From Oscillospiraceae bacterium (GTDB lineage Bacteria > Bacillota > Clostridia > Oscillospirales > CAG-272), in contig SVRY01000009.1 in assembly GCA_015064585.1 (NCBI GenBank), forward strand, positions 1 to 64,000: a DNA stretch of 64,000 nucleotides, in the 5' to 3' direction. Positions within the stretch are counted from its first letter, which is position 1. Each line of letters begins with the position of its first letter. A model generated the notes under the pieces. That model ran no database searches, was not told the origin of the DNA, and saw only the letters and a list, made by a program, of their open reading frames with translations. The translations under genes and the position numbers were made by a program. Shown here in pieces: positions 18,378-28,932 of this stretch.

Positions 18378-20075
18378 ATGCTACGTGCGCTTCACATAGA
18401 AAATGCGGCATTGATCCGCAGACTGGACATAGATTTTTCGGCAGGTTTTACGGTATTTACAGGGGAAACAGGTGCCGGAAAATCAATTATCATTGGCTCA
18501 CTTGGCCTTTTAACGGGTGCCAGAGCTGACAAGGAGCTCATTCGTACAGGTGAGGATAAAGCAGTGGTCAGCGGTCTTTTCTTGATAGAGGATAATGAAA
18601 TTATCAGACAGCTGGCTGAGATCGGCGCAGAACCGGATGAAAACGGAGAAATGATTCTTTCCCGTACCGTTTCTCTGGACGGGCGCTCCACTTGCCGCAT
18701 TAACGGAAGGTCGGTGTCCCTGTCTTTGCTTCGTTCTGTGGGTCAGATTCTCATTGCCATACACGGTCAGCATGATACAAAATCGCTGTTGGATCCGGAA
18801 TCTCATCTGCCTGTTTTGGATCGCTTTGCGGGCAATGAAGAGGCAAAAAATGAATATCATGCTCTTTACCGCGAAATTCAGCAGGTGAAGGGAAAACTTT
18901 CTCAGCTGATAAAGGAAAAGGCAGAAACCAAGCGTCTTTCGGAACTTTTACAAAGAGAAGCCAAAGAGATTGATCAAGTGTCCCCGAAGATCGGTGAGAT
19001 CGAAGCTCTGGAGCAGAAACGTAAATTTCTGCAAAGTGCAAGGCAACTGCGCAAACAGGCCAATACCGTGGTACATGCGCTATATAAGAACGAAAAAGGT
19101 GTTTCAGCCTCCGACCTTGTGGGCTATGCCATCAATGCTATCAATGCTATGGGAGAAGCATTTCCCGAGCGGGATAAAGCTTTGGAAAAGTTGACCGAGT
19201 TTCAGCTCGAAATGGAAAATATTGCGGATAGTGCCGCTTCCTTGGCTTCGCTTGCCGAGGAAGATCCCGATGCAGCTTTGCATATGATCGATGATCGTTT
19301 GGCATCAATTCGTATTTTGCAAAAGAAATACGGAGCTACTGTTGAAGAGATCCTTTCACACAAAGAATCCTGCAAGGAAAAGCTGGACCGTCTTGAAAAA
19401 AGCGAGGGAATTGAATCCGGTCTGCGTATACAGCTTGAAGAACTGGTTCTCAAAGCAAGAGAAAAGGCGATTGCGTTGCATAATACCCGCGAAAATGCCG
19501 CCGAAAAACTGAGAAAAACAGTTTCTGAATTGCTTGCCTATCTGGATCTTGGCAAGGTGCAGTTTGAAACACCGGTTAAACTGCAGTATAACGATAAAAA
19601 TGTTCTTATGCTCGGTTCTGAAGGGGCAGATATCTTTGAATTTCTCATTTCTGCCAATATAGGCGAGCCGCCACGGCCGATTGCTAAGATTGCATCCGGG
19701 GGGGAACTTTCCCGCATTATGTTGGCGCTTAAAACTGCTCTTGCCGACAGCGAGGAAACACCCACGCTTATTTTTGATGAAATTGATACCGGTATTTCGG
19801 GTAAGACCTCGCAAAAGATCGGATTTTTAATGAAAAGGATCTCCGATGCAACGCAGATTCTATGTGTAACACATTCTGCCCAACTTGCTTCATCGGCTGC
19901 AAATCATTTTAAGATTGCAAAGGCGGAAAACGAGGGCAGAACCGAAACATCTATTACCGAGCTTGACGAACAGGGCAGGATCGATGAACTTGCCCGTATT
20001 CTCGGCGGCGTGGAGATCACTGAGACGGTACGTCAAAATGCCAGAGAACTGCTACGATATCAAACAACAATTTAA
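18378..20075 (+). CDS. recN: DNA repair protein RecN
   Basis: LHIENAALIRRLDIDFSAGFTVFTGETGAGKSIIIGSL...ASGGELSRIMLALK...LIFDEIDTGISG. Confidence 0.97.
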   Translation: MLRALHIENAALIRRLDIDFSAGFTVFTGETGAGKSIIIGSLGLLTGARADKELIRTGEDKAVVSGLFLIEDNEIIRQLAEIGAEPDENGEMILSRTVSLDGRSTCRINGRSVSLSLLRSVGQILIAIHGQHDTKSLLDPESHLPVLDRFAGNEEAKNEYHALYREIQQVKGKLSQLIKEKAETKRLSELLQREAKEIDQVSPKIGEIEALEQKRKFLQSARQLRKQANTVVHALYKNEKGVSASDLVGYAINAINAMGEAFPERDKALEKLTEFQLEMENIADSAASLASLAEEDPDAALHMIDDRLASIRILQKKYGATVEEILSHKESCKEKLDRLEKSEGIESGLRIQLEELVLKAREKAIALHNTRENAAEKLRKTVSELLAYLDLGKVQFETPVKLQYNDKNVLMLGSEGADIFEFLISANIGEPPRPIAKIASGGELSRIMLALKTALADSEETPTLIFDEIDTGISGKTSQKIGFLMKRISDATQILCVTHSAQLASSAANHFKIAKAENEGRTETSITELDEQGRIDELARILGGVEITETVRQNARELLRYQTTI

Positions 20076-20105
20076 ACTGGCGCATTGCGTCAGATTGGGG
20101 GGTTC

Positions 20106-21050
20106 ATGAACCTTACACTGTTGAAGAACGGTCTGAATGACCTTTGTAATTTAAATTTGATAAGTGTCAAAGAGAATACGCTGCTTTCCGAATACGCTTC
20201 TTTTCGCATTGGCGGACCCTGCGATTATGTTATCCACCCCAAGTCAACCGATGCGCTGATAGCTTTGATTCAATTGATGAAAGAGGCCCAATATCCTTAT
20301 TTGATTTTCGGCAATGCTAGCAATATCCTGTTTTCGGATAAGGGTTATCGCGGAGCTGCTATTTTTACCACAGAAATGAAAAATTACACTGTAAAGGAAA
20401 ATACCATAATTGCCGATGCCGGAATGTCTTTTACAGCCCTTGCGGTCCAAGCATGCAAATTCGGTCTTTCAGGACTTGAATTTGCTTACGGTATTCCGGG
20501 CAGTGTTGGCGGCGCAATCTATATGAACGCAGGTGCTTACGGCGGATCGGTTTCCGACAATTTGATCTCTTCCACCTGTTATAATCCACAAAAGGATCAA
20601 ATTTGTACCGTAAACGGCAGTGATCAGCACGATTTTGACTATCGGCACAGTTGTTATATGGAGAATAATTGCATTATACTGTCGGGAAGTTTCGCTCTGT
20701 CTAAGGCAGATCCCGCTGAAACAGAAGCAAAAATGAAAGAACATATGCATAGCCGCCGCACAAAACAACCACTTGAACTTCCCAGTGCCGGAAGTGTGTT
20801 TAAACGTCCCGATGGCTTTTTTGCGGGAAAATTGATCGAGGATGCAGGATTGAAAGGATTTTCAGTGGGTGGAGCAATGGTATCTACCAAACACGCGGGA
20901 TTTATAGTCAACCATGCGGGAGCTACAGCATCGGATGTTCTTTCTTTGATTGAACATATTCAAAAAACGGTTTACAGTCAATTTGGTGTACATCTCGAGA
21001 GAGAGATCATCTGCATCAACGAAGCGGGAACAAATGTCGCACATGTATAA
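20106..21050 (+). CDS. murB: UDP-N-acetylenolpyruvoylglucosamine reductase
   Basis: SFRIGGPCDYVIHP, GLEFAYGIPGSVGGAIYMNAGAYGG, PSAGSVFKRP. Confidence 0.96.
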   Translation: MNLTLLKNGLNDLCNLNLISVKENTLLSEYASFRIGGPCDYVIHPKSTDALIALIQLMKEAQYPYLIFGNASNILFSDKGYRGAAIFTTEMKNYTVKENTIIADAGMSFTALAVQACKFGLSGLEFAYGIPGSVGGAIYMNAGAYGGSVSDNLISSTCYNPQKDQICTVNGSDQHDFDYRHSCYMENNCIILSGSFALSKADPAETEAKMKEHMHSRRTKQPLELPSAGSVFKRPDGFFAGKLIEDAGLKGFSVGGAMVSTKHAGFIVNHAGATASDVLSLIEHIQKTVYSQFGVHLEREIICINEAGTNVAHV

Positions 21051-21066
21051 AACATGAGGTGTAAAA

Positions 21067-21984
21067 ATGTCTTTTGCGCAGGATACTAAAAACGATTTAT
21101 GTGCGATCCCTTGCCGCCGCAAATGCTGCCGCAAGGCGATGCTTTATGGCATACTGTCTGCTGCCAATACCTTCAGACCCGACCGAATTCGTCTGATGAC
21201 TGAAAATGAACGTACCAGTGAAACGGTCATGCGCTTATTAAAGGAATGCTCTGTGAAGGGAAACCTGTACATCAGCGAGAAAAAATCGGGTGAGCAACGG
21301 TCCAATAGTTATAAAATCACTGTTGCTTCGTTGCAGGATTGCCAAACGGTCACAAATGCTATTGGTCTTTCTCCTGATTTTAGGTGCGAAACCATAGATG
21401 AAACCATATTTCACTGCCAGGATTGCTTTCGCCATTTTGTGCGCGGTTTGTATCTTTCGGCAGGTACCATTAAGGATCCCAAATCGGGATACCAATTAGA
21501 ACTTGTTTTTAATAATCAATCTCTTTCCGAGTCGATTGCTTCTTTGTTTGAAGCCCAAGGCATTGCTTTGAAATCAGTGGCTCGGCAGTACAGCTATGTG
21601 TTATATGCCAAGGAAAGCGAAACGATAGAGGATTTTTTAACCTTTATCGGAGCCCAACAGTCGGCACTGGCGATTATGGATGTCAAGATTTACCGAGAGA
21701 TCCGCAACCAAGCTAACCGTCAAAATAACTGCGAAACTGCAAATATGTTTAAAATGACAAGCTCCGCACAGAATCAGATTCGCGCGATACGTTGGTTTAT
21801 TGACGCGGATCTGTTTGATACTTTGGATGAAGATTTGCAGGTCACAGCACTGCTACGTTTGGAAAACCCCGATGCATCGGTGCAGGAAATTGCCGATATG
21901 CATACCAAAAGCGTATCCAAGTCAGGCGTTTACCACCGCCTGCAAAAAATTGTAACGTTATCGCAAAAAAAGCAAAAGGAGTAA
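21067..21984 (+). CDS. whiA: DNA-binding protein WhiA
   Basis: LAGLIDADG-homology region plus C-terminal HTH (NRQNNCETANMFKMTSSAQNQIRAIRWF...SVSKSGVYHRLQKI). Confidence 0.95.
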   Translation: MSFAQDTKNDLCAIPCRRKCCRKAMLYGILSAANTFRPDRIRLMTENERTSETVMRLLKECSVKGNLYISEKKSGEQRSNSYKITVASLQDCQTVTNAIGLSPDFRCETIDETIFHCQDCFRHFVRGLYLSAGTIKDPKSGYQLELVFNNQSLSESIASLFEAQGIALKSVARQYSYVLYAKESETIEDFLTFIGAQQSALAIMDVKIYREIRNQANRQNNCETANMFKMTSSAQNQIRAIRWFIDADLFDTLDEDLQVTALLRLENPDASVQEIADMHTKSVSKSGVYHRLQKIVTLSQKKQKE

Positions 21985-21990
21985 AACGAA

Positions 21991-24900
21991 ATGTCCTTTG
22001 TTCATCTGCATTTGCACAGTGAATACAGCCTTTTAGATGGTGCTTGCCGCATTTCCGATATACCGCTTTTGGCAAAGGAAAACGGTCACACCGCTGTGGC
22101 ACTGACCGATCACGGCAATCTTTACGGTGCCGTGGCATTTTACCGTGCGTGTAAAGAACAAGGGATCAAGCCCATCATCGGATGCGAAGTGTATGTTGCG
22201 CCTCGCAGTCGATTCAGTAAAGACAGACAGGACTGTAAATACTATCACCTCGTTTTGCTTTGCAAAAATGAGGTGGGATACCGTAATCTCATTCACATGG
22301 TATCAAGGGCATATACGGAAGGGTATTACTATAAACCGAGAATTGATTTTGAGCTGCTTTCTCAGCATCATGAGGGATTGATAGCCCTTTCGGGATGTGT
22401 GGCGGGGCAGGTTTCGCAACAGATCCTGCAAGGCGATTTAAGCGCTGCTAAAGAAACTGCGAAACGCTATCATGCATTATTTGGCGATGATTACTATTTG
22501 GAAATACAAAATCATGGTATAGATGAAGAAGAAGCAGTACGCCGCGAAGTAGCGCGAATCGGTGAAGAATGTAATATTCCGCTGGTTGCCACAAATGATG
22601 TGCACTATCCGAGGCGCAGCGACGCACATACGCAAGCGGTACTGATGTGCATCCAGACCAATCAGCAGATCATAAACGGAAGACCCATTGGTTTTGAAAC
22701 CGATGAATTTGATTATAAATCCACCAAAGAGATGGAAAGTCTGTTTGCTGAATATCCGGGTGCCTGTGCAAACACTCTTTCCATTGCGGAAAAATGTAAT
22801 TTCGACTTTGACTTTCAAAGCCGTCATCTGCCATCCTTTCCTTTGGAACAGGGTATCAGTGCTGATAAACGTTTAAAAGAATTAGCAGAAAAGGGATTAG
22901 CGGAGCGCAAAGAAGCGGGACAGCTTGATCTTGTCAATCACACCCTGGATGACTATAAATTCCGTATGATATACGAACTGATGATGATCGCAAAGATGGG
23001 TTACAGCGACTATTTTTTGATCGTATGCGATTTTGTAAGTTACGCAAAAGGGAAGAGTATTCCGGTGGGACCGGGACGCGGATCGGGAGCAGGCAGTTTG
23101 GTTGCTTATCTTGTTCGTATAACTGAAGTGGATTCCATTCGTTACGGCCTGCTGTTTGAGCGTTTTCTCAATCCGGAACGTGTCAGTATGCCTGACTTTG
23201 ATATTGACTTTTGTTATGAGCGCCGTGATGAGGTGATCGACTATGTGGCAGCCCGCTACGGTCATGACCATGTGGCACAGATTGCCGCTTTCGGCACGAT
23301 GGCGGCAAGAGCCGCCATTCGGGATGTGGGCAGAGCACTTGCGATCCCATATGCAGATGTGGACCGTGTGGCAAAATTGGTGCCGCACGCCTTGAATATT
23401 ACCATACGCAATGCTCTTGAAATTGAAGAGAAGCTCAAGGCTTTGTATGATACGGATAGAATGGTCAGGGAGCTTTTGGATGTGGCAATGGCACTGGAAG
23501 GTATGCCAAGGCATTTGACAGTGCATGCCGCAGGAATTGTTATTACAAAGGATCCCGTGGATTGTTATGTGCCGCTGACCACCAGTGGCGATACGGTGCT
23601 GACACAATTTGATATGAACACTGTGGCAGAGCTTGGACTTTTGAAATTTGATTTTTTGGCACTTCGCTATCTGACGGTCATTGACCGTGCGACAAAGGAA
23701 GTTGCCAAATACAAAGAAGATTTTTCCATTGATCGCATTCCGGAAGATGATGAAATGACCTTTCAACTGCTTAGCGAAGGAGATACCTCGGGGGTATTTC
23801 AATTGGAATCGGAAGGCATGCGCAAGCTTCTTATTTCCATGAGACCGCGCTCCATTGCCGATATTATGATTGCCATTGCGCTCTACCGTCCGGGACCCAT
23901 GGAATCCATCCCCGTATTCTTAAAAAACCGTCGGGATCCGGACGAAATTGAATACTCCATTGAACTATTGAAAGAGATCCTTTCCGATACATCCGGATGT
24001 ATTGTCTATCAAGAGCAGGTCATGCAGATTTTTCGTAAGGCAGCAGGATATTCCTTCGGACGGGCAGATCTTGTCCGCAAGGCAATGGCAAAGAAAAATG
24101 CAGAAGTCATGGAAAAAGAGCGCGCAGGCTTTATTGAAGGATGCACCAAAAATTTCATTCCGAAAGAGCAGGCTGAAGCTGTTTTTGATCGTATGGCGGC
24201 ATTTGCCAGCTATGCGTTTAATAAGAGCCACGCGGCGGCATATGCTATGCTATCCTATCGTTCTGCTTATCTCAAAGCGCATTACCGTGCCGAATACACT
24301 GCCGCGCTGCTGAGTTCCACCATGGGCAACCAGCGAAAGACGGCAGAATATATTGCTGATGGTGCCGCCTATCACATTTCCGTATTACCGCCCGATATCA
24401 ATCGCAGTATGTCCGGGTTTACCACCTATAACGGCAATATTCTTTTTGGACTCTCGGCTATCAAAGGCATTGGTGACGGTATGGCAAATGCGATTGTTAC
24501 CGAAAGGGGACATACCCTTTATAGTGACATTTCCGATTTTGTTATAAGAACTATGCCGCTGGGACTTGGTAAACTGCAGTTGACAGCACTTATTCAGGCA
24601 GGCGCTCTTGACTGCTTTGGTTTATATCGCAGTCAAATGATCGAGGCACTCGAACCAATTTTAAATCGAGCAGCGATCCAAACCAAACAAACACTTTCGG
24701 GACAAACAAGTTTGTTTGGCGAGGAGATCAAGCAGGAAGACTTCACTGATTTCCCCCAAATTTCTGAGTTTGCGCAGGCAGAGCTTCTGAAAATGGAAAA
24801 GGAAACCACAGGTCTGTATCTGTCTGGCAGTATGCTTTCTCCGTACCGAGAAGCTATCAAGAAAATTTCTCATTATCCCATCGAAAAGATACTGGCGTCA

Positions 24901-25437
24901 TTTGACAGTTCCGGCGATTCGAACGGAGAAATTGCCGATAAACAAAAGGTAACAGTATGTGCTGTTATAACCAACATTGTTTCCAAAATCACAAAAAACG
25001 GCGGCAAAGTGCTTTTTATCACACTGGAAGATGACTACGGTAGCATTGAAGGTATTTTGTTTCCGCGAGGGAATATGGATATATCAGTGCTGAAGATTGA
25101 CTATGTGGGGGCATTTACTGGCACGGTTTCTGCAAGAGAAGACGAAGATGTTAAGATTTTGATTGAAAACTTCATGCAGTTACAAGTGCATATGGGGGGT
25201 GAAAAAACGCAGTCTTCTCCCTCTAAAAAACCGACAAAATTGTATTTGCGGTTTTCTTCGAAAACAGCTGCAGAAAAAGAGCGTGTGGAGGCGCTATTGT
25301 CACTGTTCCCGGGAAATGTGATCGTATATTTTTACGACACAGAGTATAAAAAATACAGCCATGGTTTTGAGCCCAGTCCCTATCGATTAGAGATACTGCG
25401 TGAGATTCTGGGGGAAGATTCTGTGGTTATTCGGTGA
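21991..25437 (+). CDS. dnaE: DNA polymerase III alpha subunit
   Basis: N-terminal PHP domain FVHLHLHSEYSLLDGA; PVGPGRGSGAGSLVAY; MPDFDIDFCYERRDEVIDYVA; C-terminal OB fold. Confidence 0.97.
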   Translation: MSFVHLHLHSEYSLLDGACRISDIPLLAKENGHTAVALTDHGNLYGAVAFYRACKEQGIKPIIGCEVYVAPRSRFSKDRQDCKYYHLVLLCKNEVGYRNLIHMVSRAYTEGYYYKPRIDFELLSQHHEGLIALSGCVAGQVSQQILQGDLSAAKETAKRYHALFGDDYYLEIQNHGIDEEEAVRREVARIGEECNIPLVATNDVHYPRRSDAHTQAVLMCIQTNQQIINGRPIGFETDEFDYKSTKEMESLFAEYPGACANTLSIAEKCNFDFDFQSRHLPSFPLEQGISADKRLKELAEKGLAERKEAGQLDLVNHTLDDYKFRMIYELMMIAKMGYSDYFLIVCDFVSYAKGKSIPVGPGRGSGAGSLVAYLVRITEVDSIRYGLLFERFLNPERVSMPDFDIDFCYERRDEVIDYVAARYGHDHVAQIAAFGTMAARAAIRDVGRALAIPYADVDRVAKLVPHALNITIRNALEIEEKLKALYDTDRMVRELLDVAMALEGMPRHLTVHAAGIVITKDPVDCYVPLTTSGDTVLTQFDMNTVAELGLLKFDFLALRYLTVIDRATKEVAKYKEDFSIDRIPEDDEMTFQLLSEGDTSGVFQLESEGMRKLLISMRPRSIADIMIAIALYRPGPMESIPVFLKNRRDPDEIEYSIELLKEILSDTSGCIVYQEQVMQIFRKAAGYSFGRADLVRKAMAKKNAEVMEKERAGFIEGCTKNFIPKEQAEAVFDRMAAFASYAFNKSHAAAYAMLSYRSAYLKAHYRAEYTAALLSSTMGNQRKTAEYIADGAAYHISVLPPDINRSMSGFTTYNGNILFGLSAIKGIGDGMANAIVTERGHTLYSDISDFVIRTMPLGLGKLQLTALIQAGALDCFGLYRSQMIEALEPILNRAAIQTKQTLSGQTSLFGEEIKQEDFTDFPQISEFAQAELLKMEKETTGLYLSGSMLSPYREAIKKISHYPIEKILASFDSSGDSNGEIADKQKVTVCAVITNIVSKITKNGGKVLFITLEDDYGSIEGILFPRGNMDISVLKIDYVGAFTGTVSAREDEDVKILIENFMQLQVHMGGEKTQSSPSKKPTKLYLRFSSKTAAEKERVEALLSLFPGNVIVYFYDTEYKKYSHGFEPSPYRLEILREILGEDSVVIR

Positions 25438-25514
25438 ATTTTTTATTTATTCATAATTTGGTAAAAAATTCGGTGTATACTAAAGATAGATTATTTCGCA
25501 AAAGGCGGTCGGTT

Positions 25515-28340
25515 ATGAAAAAAAAGAATACTCAAAATAACCAAGACAACCCCATAAAAAACTTTTTTGAGCGTGTTGGCAAAATCACACGTAATATTAC
25601 AAGCAAGATTTCTGTCAAACCCATCAGCAAAGAATCGGTGAAACGTATAGGCAAGGAATCGGCTGTCAGCGCATCTATCATGGGTCGCGTACTGAAGAAT
25701 TTCCTGCTGTCCACAGTTAATGTTCTTTTGACGCTCGTATTGATACTTGGTGTGACGGGAGTCATTGTGGCAGGTGCTTTTATGCTGTATCTGTATAATT
25801 ATGTGGACGCCAGCGTGGAAGAATTTGATATGATCACCACCGAACAGGACAAGACCACAATGATATATTATGTCAATGAAAATGGTGAGTTTGTGGAAAT
25901 GGAAGATCAGCGCTTGCACAGTGATGAGAACCGTGTTTGGGTGTCGTATGACAATATTCCGGATTATCTCAAGGATGCATTCATCGCTATCGAAGATAAA
26001 CGTTTCTTTGAACACACCGGCGTTGACTGGATTAGAACCATACGCGCTACAATGCTGTTTGCCGTGGGGCAGTCTGATTCAGGTGGTTCGACCATAACCC
26101 AACAATTGATCAAAAATACTACAGGTAAAGACTCATTTACCATTCAGCGTAAGATTGAAGAGATCTTTTGTGCATTGAACTTAGAAAAAAGCAAGAGTAA
26201 AGAAGAGATACTGGAATTGTATCTCAATATGATCTATTTGTCCCAAGGATGCTACGGTGTACAGACCGCGTCAGAAACTTATTTCGGAAAAGATGTTTCC
26301 GAATTGACACTGATCGAATGTGCGGCAATTGCGGGTATTACCCAAAATCCATATAAGTGGGATCCCATTTTACATCCCGAGAACAACAAGGAACGCAGAG
26401 ATAATATTTTGATCCAAATGTATGAGCAGGGAAAGATCAACCGTGCTGAATATGAAGCCGCATACGATCAAGAATTGGTACTCTATGATCCGACTCTGGA
26501 AGAAAAAGAAGATCCTGATACACCGCCCGACAACATTGTGGATGATGCATCGAAAAAAGTAAACTCTTGGTATATTGATACAGTGATTGAAGATGCTATT
26601 GTTTTGCTTGCTGAAAGATATGCGGTTAACGAGATCGTTGCAGCACAAATGTTGTATTCATCCGGGTTGCAGGTCGTAGTCGCCATGGACCAGAAGGTAC
26701 AAAGCATCATGGAAAGTGTCTATGAAGACGAGGAAAAGATGGCATCTATCATCGGAACCACCGGTGAACTGATCTCCCCGGAATCTGCCATGGTTGTACT
26801 GGATCCGAAAAACGGAAATATCCTGGGTATCATCGGCGGCAGAGGTAAAAAGACAGGAAGCCGGCTATTCAACAATGCCACCATGGCAATCAGACAGTCC
26901 GGCTCTTCCATCAAACCTCTTTCCGTATATTCACAGGCTATTGAATCCGGCATTGTAACTTGGAGTACTGTTTACGATGACGCACCCGTTGAGTTTTGGG
27001 AAACTACTTCCAATGGAAATACCACCTACCGTGCTTGGCCCACTAACTCCCCAAAGCAGTACAGGGGCTTAACAACGGTTGCAGATGGGCTTATGGATTC
27101 AATCAATACCATTGCCGTCCAGGTGCTTTCCGATTTAGGCGTACGTCAGTCCTTTGACTTTTTGACACAAAAACTGCATTTCACTACACTTGTGGAAAAG
27201 AAAGTAGTCAATAACCAGATATATACAGACCTTGAACTTTCCTGTCTTGCTCTTGGCGGTCAGACAGAAGGTGTTAAGGTTCGAGAGCTTGTTGGCGGAT
27301 ATACCATGATCACAAATGATGGTGTATATTGCGAGCCCCGTTCTGTGTTGCAGATCAAAGACGGTAACGGCAATATTATTATCGACAATCGTTTGGATAC
27401 CGAAAAAGCAATTTCGGTGGAAACTGCCGCAATTGTCAGACAAATGATGATGCGTGTAATGACAGGCGGTACAGGTAATGTTACCTCACTTTACAAAACT
27501 GTAGATACAGCCGGTAAGACCGGTACCACATCCAGTAACTATGACCGATGGTTCGTGGGATTTACCCCCTATTATTTGTCGGGCGTATGGTTTGGATATA
27601 AGATCCAGCAATCCATCACGGGATATTCGGGTAACCCCGCCATGAAAATATGGGACTATGTAATGAATGAGCTTCATAAAGATATCATTGCCGAGTCTGA
27701 AAAAACAGGTAAGGCGCTGGAAACTTTCCATATTCCCTCAACAGTAACCAAAGTAGAATTCTGCCGTGATTCGGGCAAATTGGCAACAGAGAATTGCCGT
27801 TCAGGCGATCCGCGCGGCAGCAGAGTATACGAAGGATATTTCACGCTGGATACCATTCCCAAAGAGTATTGTGATTGCCATGTAACGGTGGATTACTGTA
27901 CCGGAGGAAGCGGCATCGCTTGTGATGCTTGCCCGCAAAGCAGCATTAAACAGATTTCTTTGATTCATGTTCCTGACCGTAATTTCCCCATTTCGGTAAC
28001 CATTACCGATGCGCAGTATGTTTACCGTCAGATGTCTCCCGGGGATATTATGCACACAGCTGTTAGTAAATCATTCTTTGAAACCCTACAGGGGGAAGGA
28101 GAATATTTCGGAACATCGGGATTTACCTGGGTATATAACAGAACCTGTAAAGTGCATTATGTGGAAAACGCGGAATATCAAGGCACCTATAATAAAGCGC
28201 CGATCAACTCCACAATTCCTTCTGGGTCGTTGATTGCGAAGTTTCCTGCGGTTCCCGGTATAGAAAAACATGTGCTTCCTGTCATAGATCAAAAACGGCG
28301 TATTTTGGATCAACGCGGCGGAGAACAAACAGAAAACTAA
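25515..28340 (+). CDS. Class A penicillin-binding protein (transglycosylase/transpeptidase)
   Basis: AIEDKRFFEHTGVDWIRTIRA, GGSTITQQLIKNT, RQSGSSIKPLSVY, TAGKTGTTSSNYDRWFVGFTPYY. Confidence 0.95.
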   Translation: MKKKNTQNNQDNPIKNFFERVGKITRNITSKISVKPISKESVKRIGKESAVSASIMGRVLKNFLLSTVNVLLTLVLILGVTGVIVAGAFMLYLYNYVDASVEEFDMITTEQDKTTMIYYVNENGEFVEMEDQRLHSDENRVWVSYDNIPDYLKDAFIAIEDKRFFEHTGVDWIRTIRATMLFAVGQSDSGGSTITQQLIKNTTGKDSFTIQRKIEEIFCALNLEKSKSKEEILELYLNMIYLSQGCYGVQTASETYFGKDVSELTLIECAAIAGITQNPYKWDPILHPENNKERRDNILIQMYEQGKINRAEYEAAYDQELVLYDPTLEEKEDPDTPPDNIVDDASKKVNSWYIDTVIEDAIVLLAERYAVNEIVAAQMLYSSGLQVVVAMDQKVQSIMESVYEDEEKMASIIGTTGELISPESAMVVLDPKNGNILGIIGGRGKKTGSRLFNNATMAIRQSGSSIKPLSVYSQAIESGIVTWSTVYDDAPVEFWETTSNGNTTYRAWPTNSPKQYRGLTTVADGLMDSINTIAVQVLSDLGVRQSFDFLTQKLHFTTLVEKKVVNNQIYTDLELSCLALGGQTEGVKVRELVGGYTMITNDGVYCEPRSVLQIKDGNGNIIIDNRLDTEKAISVETAAIVRQMMMRVMTGGTGNVTSLYKTVDTAGKTGTTSSNYDRWFVGFTPYYLSGVWFGYKIQQSITGYSGNPAMKIWDYVMNELHKDIIAESEKTGKALETFHIPSTVTKVEFCRDSGKLATENCRSGDPRGSRVYEGYFTLDTIPKEYCDCHVTVDYCTGGSGIACDACPQSSIKQISLIHVPDRNFPISVTITDAQYVYRQMSPGDIMHTAVSKSFFETLQGEGEYFGTSGFTWVYNRTCKVHYVENAEYQGTYNKAPINSTIPSGSLIAKFPAVPGIEKHVLPVIDQKRRILDQRGGEQTEN

Positions 28341-28349
28341 AAATTTCAA

Positions 28350-28384
28350 AACACTTTCATTTTTCGGAATGGAAGTGTTTTTTT
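28350..28384 (+). terminator. Rho-independent terminator
   Basis: AAACACTTTCAT-loop-ATGGAAGTGTTT followed by T-run. Confidence 0.75.
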
Positions 28385-28416
28385 CTTTCATATATTGATT
28401 GTGAGGTGAGAAAATA

Positions 28417-28914
28417 TTGTTTTTAAAAAAGCTGATATATTCGTTTCGGATCATGGAGCCGTTGTATCCACTGTGCGGCGGCATTGTACTTTTGGTTTTG
28501 GGAGCGGTCATGATGGTTTCGTCTGCTTGCCATCCGATGTATTCACTGTTGCTGTTGCCTCGCAATGCATTGCCGTATTGGCTCTTTGCGGGAACCGGCT
28601 TATTGCTGTTTTTTTTACTGGGGGCTTGTGCGGGAATGCTGTTTGCCATACCGGGATGCAAGTGCGGAGTTTGTCGACCGCTGATCGGCGTTGTGGCAAT
28701 GACGATTCTTATGTTTGTTTGGTATCATATACTGTTTCGCAGTTTGAATATTGTGACTGCTTGTATTCTTTTGGTAATCGTTCTGCTGTTGGAAATAATC
28801 AGTATCGGCAACACGGCAAGGAATAACCAGCCTGCCATGCTGTTATTGATGTTGACACTGCCGATCACTTTGCACTTTATGTGGTTTAATGTTGGTCTTA
28901 TATTTTTGAACTGA
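28417..28914 (+). CDS. Hypothetical membrane protein
   Basis: Four to five hydrophobic segments; TTG start with AGGTGAG SD. Confidence 0.65.
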   Translation: MFLKKLIYSFRIMEPLYPLCGGIVLLVLGAVMMVSSACHPMYSLLLLPRNALPYWLFAGTGLLLFFLLGACAGMLFAIPGCKCGVCRPLIGVVAMTILMFVWYHILFRSLNIVTACILLVIVLLLEIISIGNTARNNQPAMLLLMLTLPITLHFMWFNVGLIFLN

Positions 28915-28932
28915 TGGAGGTATATTTTAATA

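Noticed and set aside
22897-23802. 301-aa minus-strand ORF opposite dnaE
   Set aside because: Antisense shadow of a clear dnaE coding region; no domain logic, no RBS.
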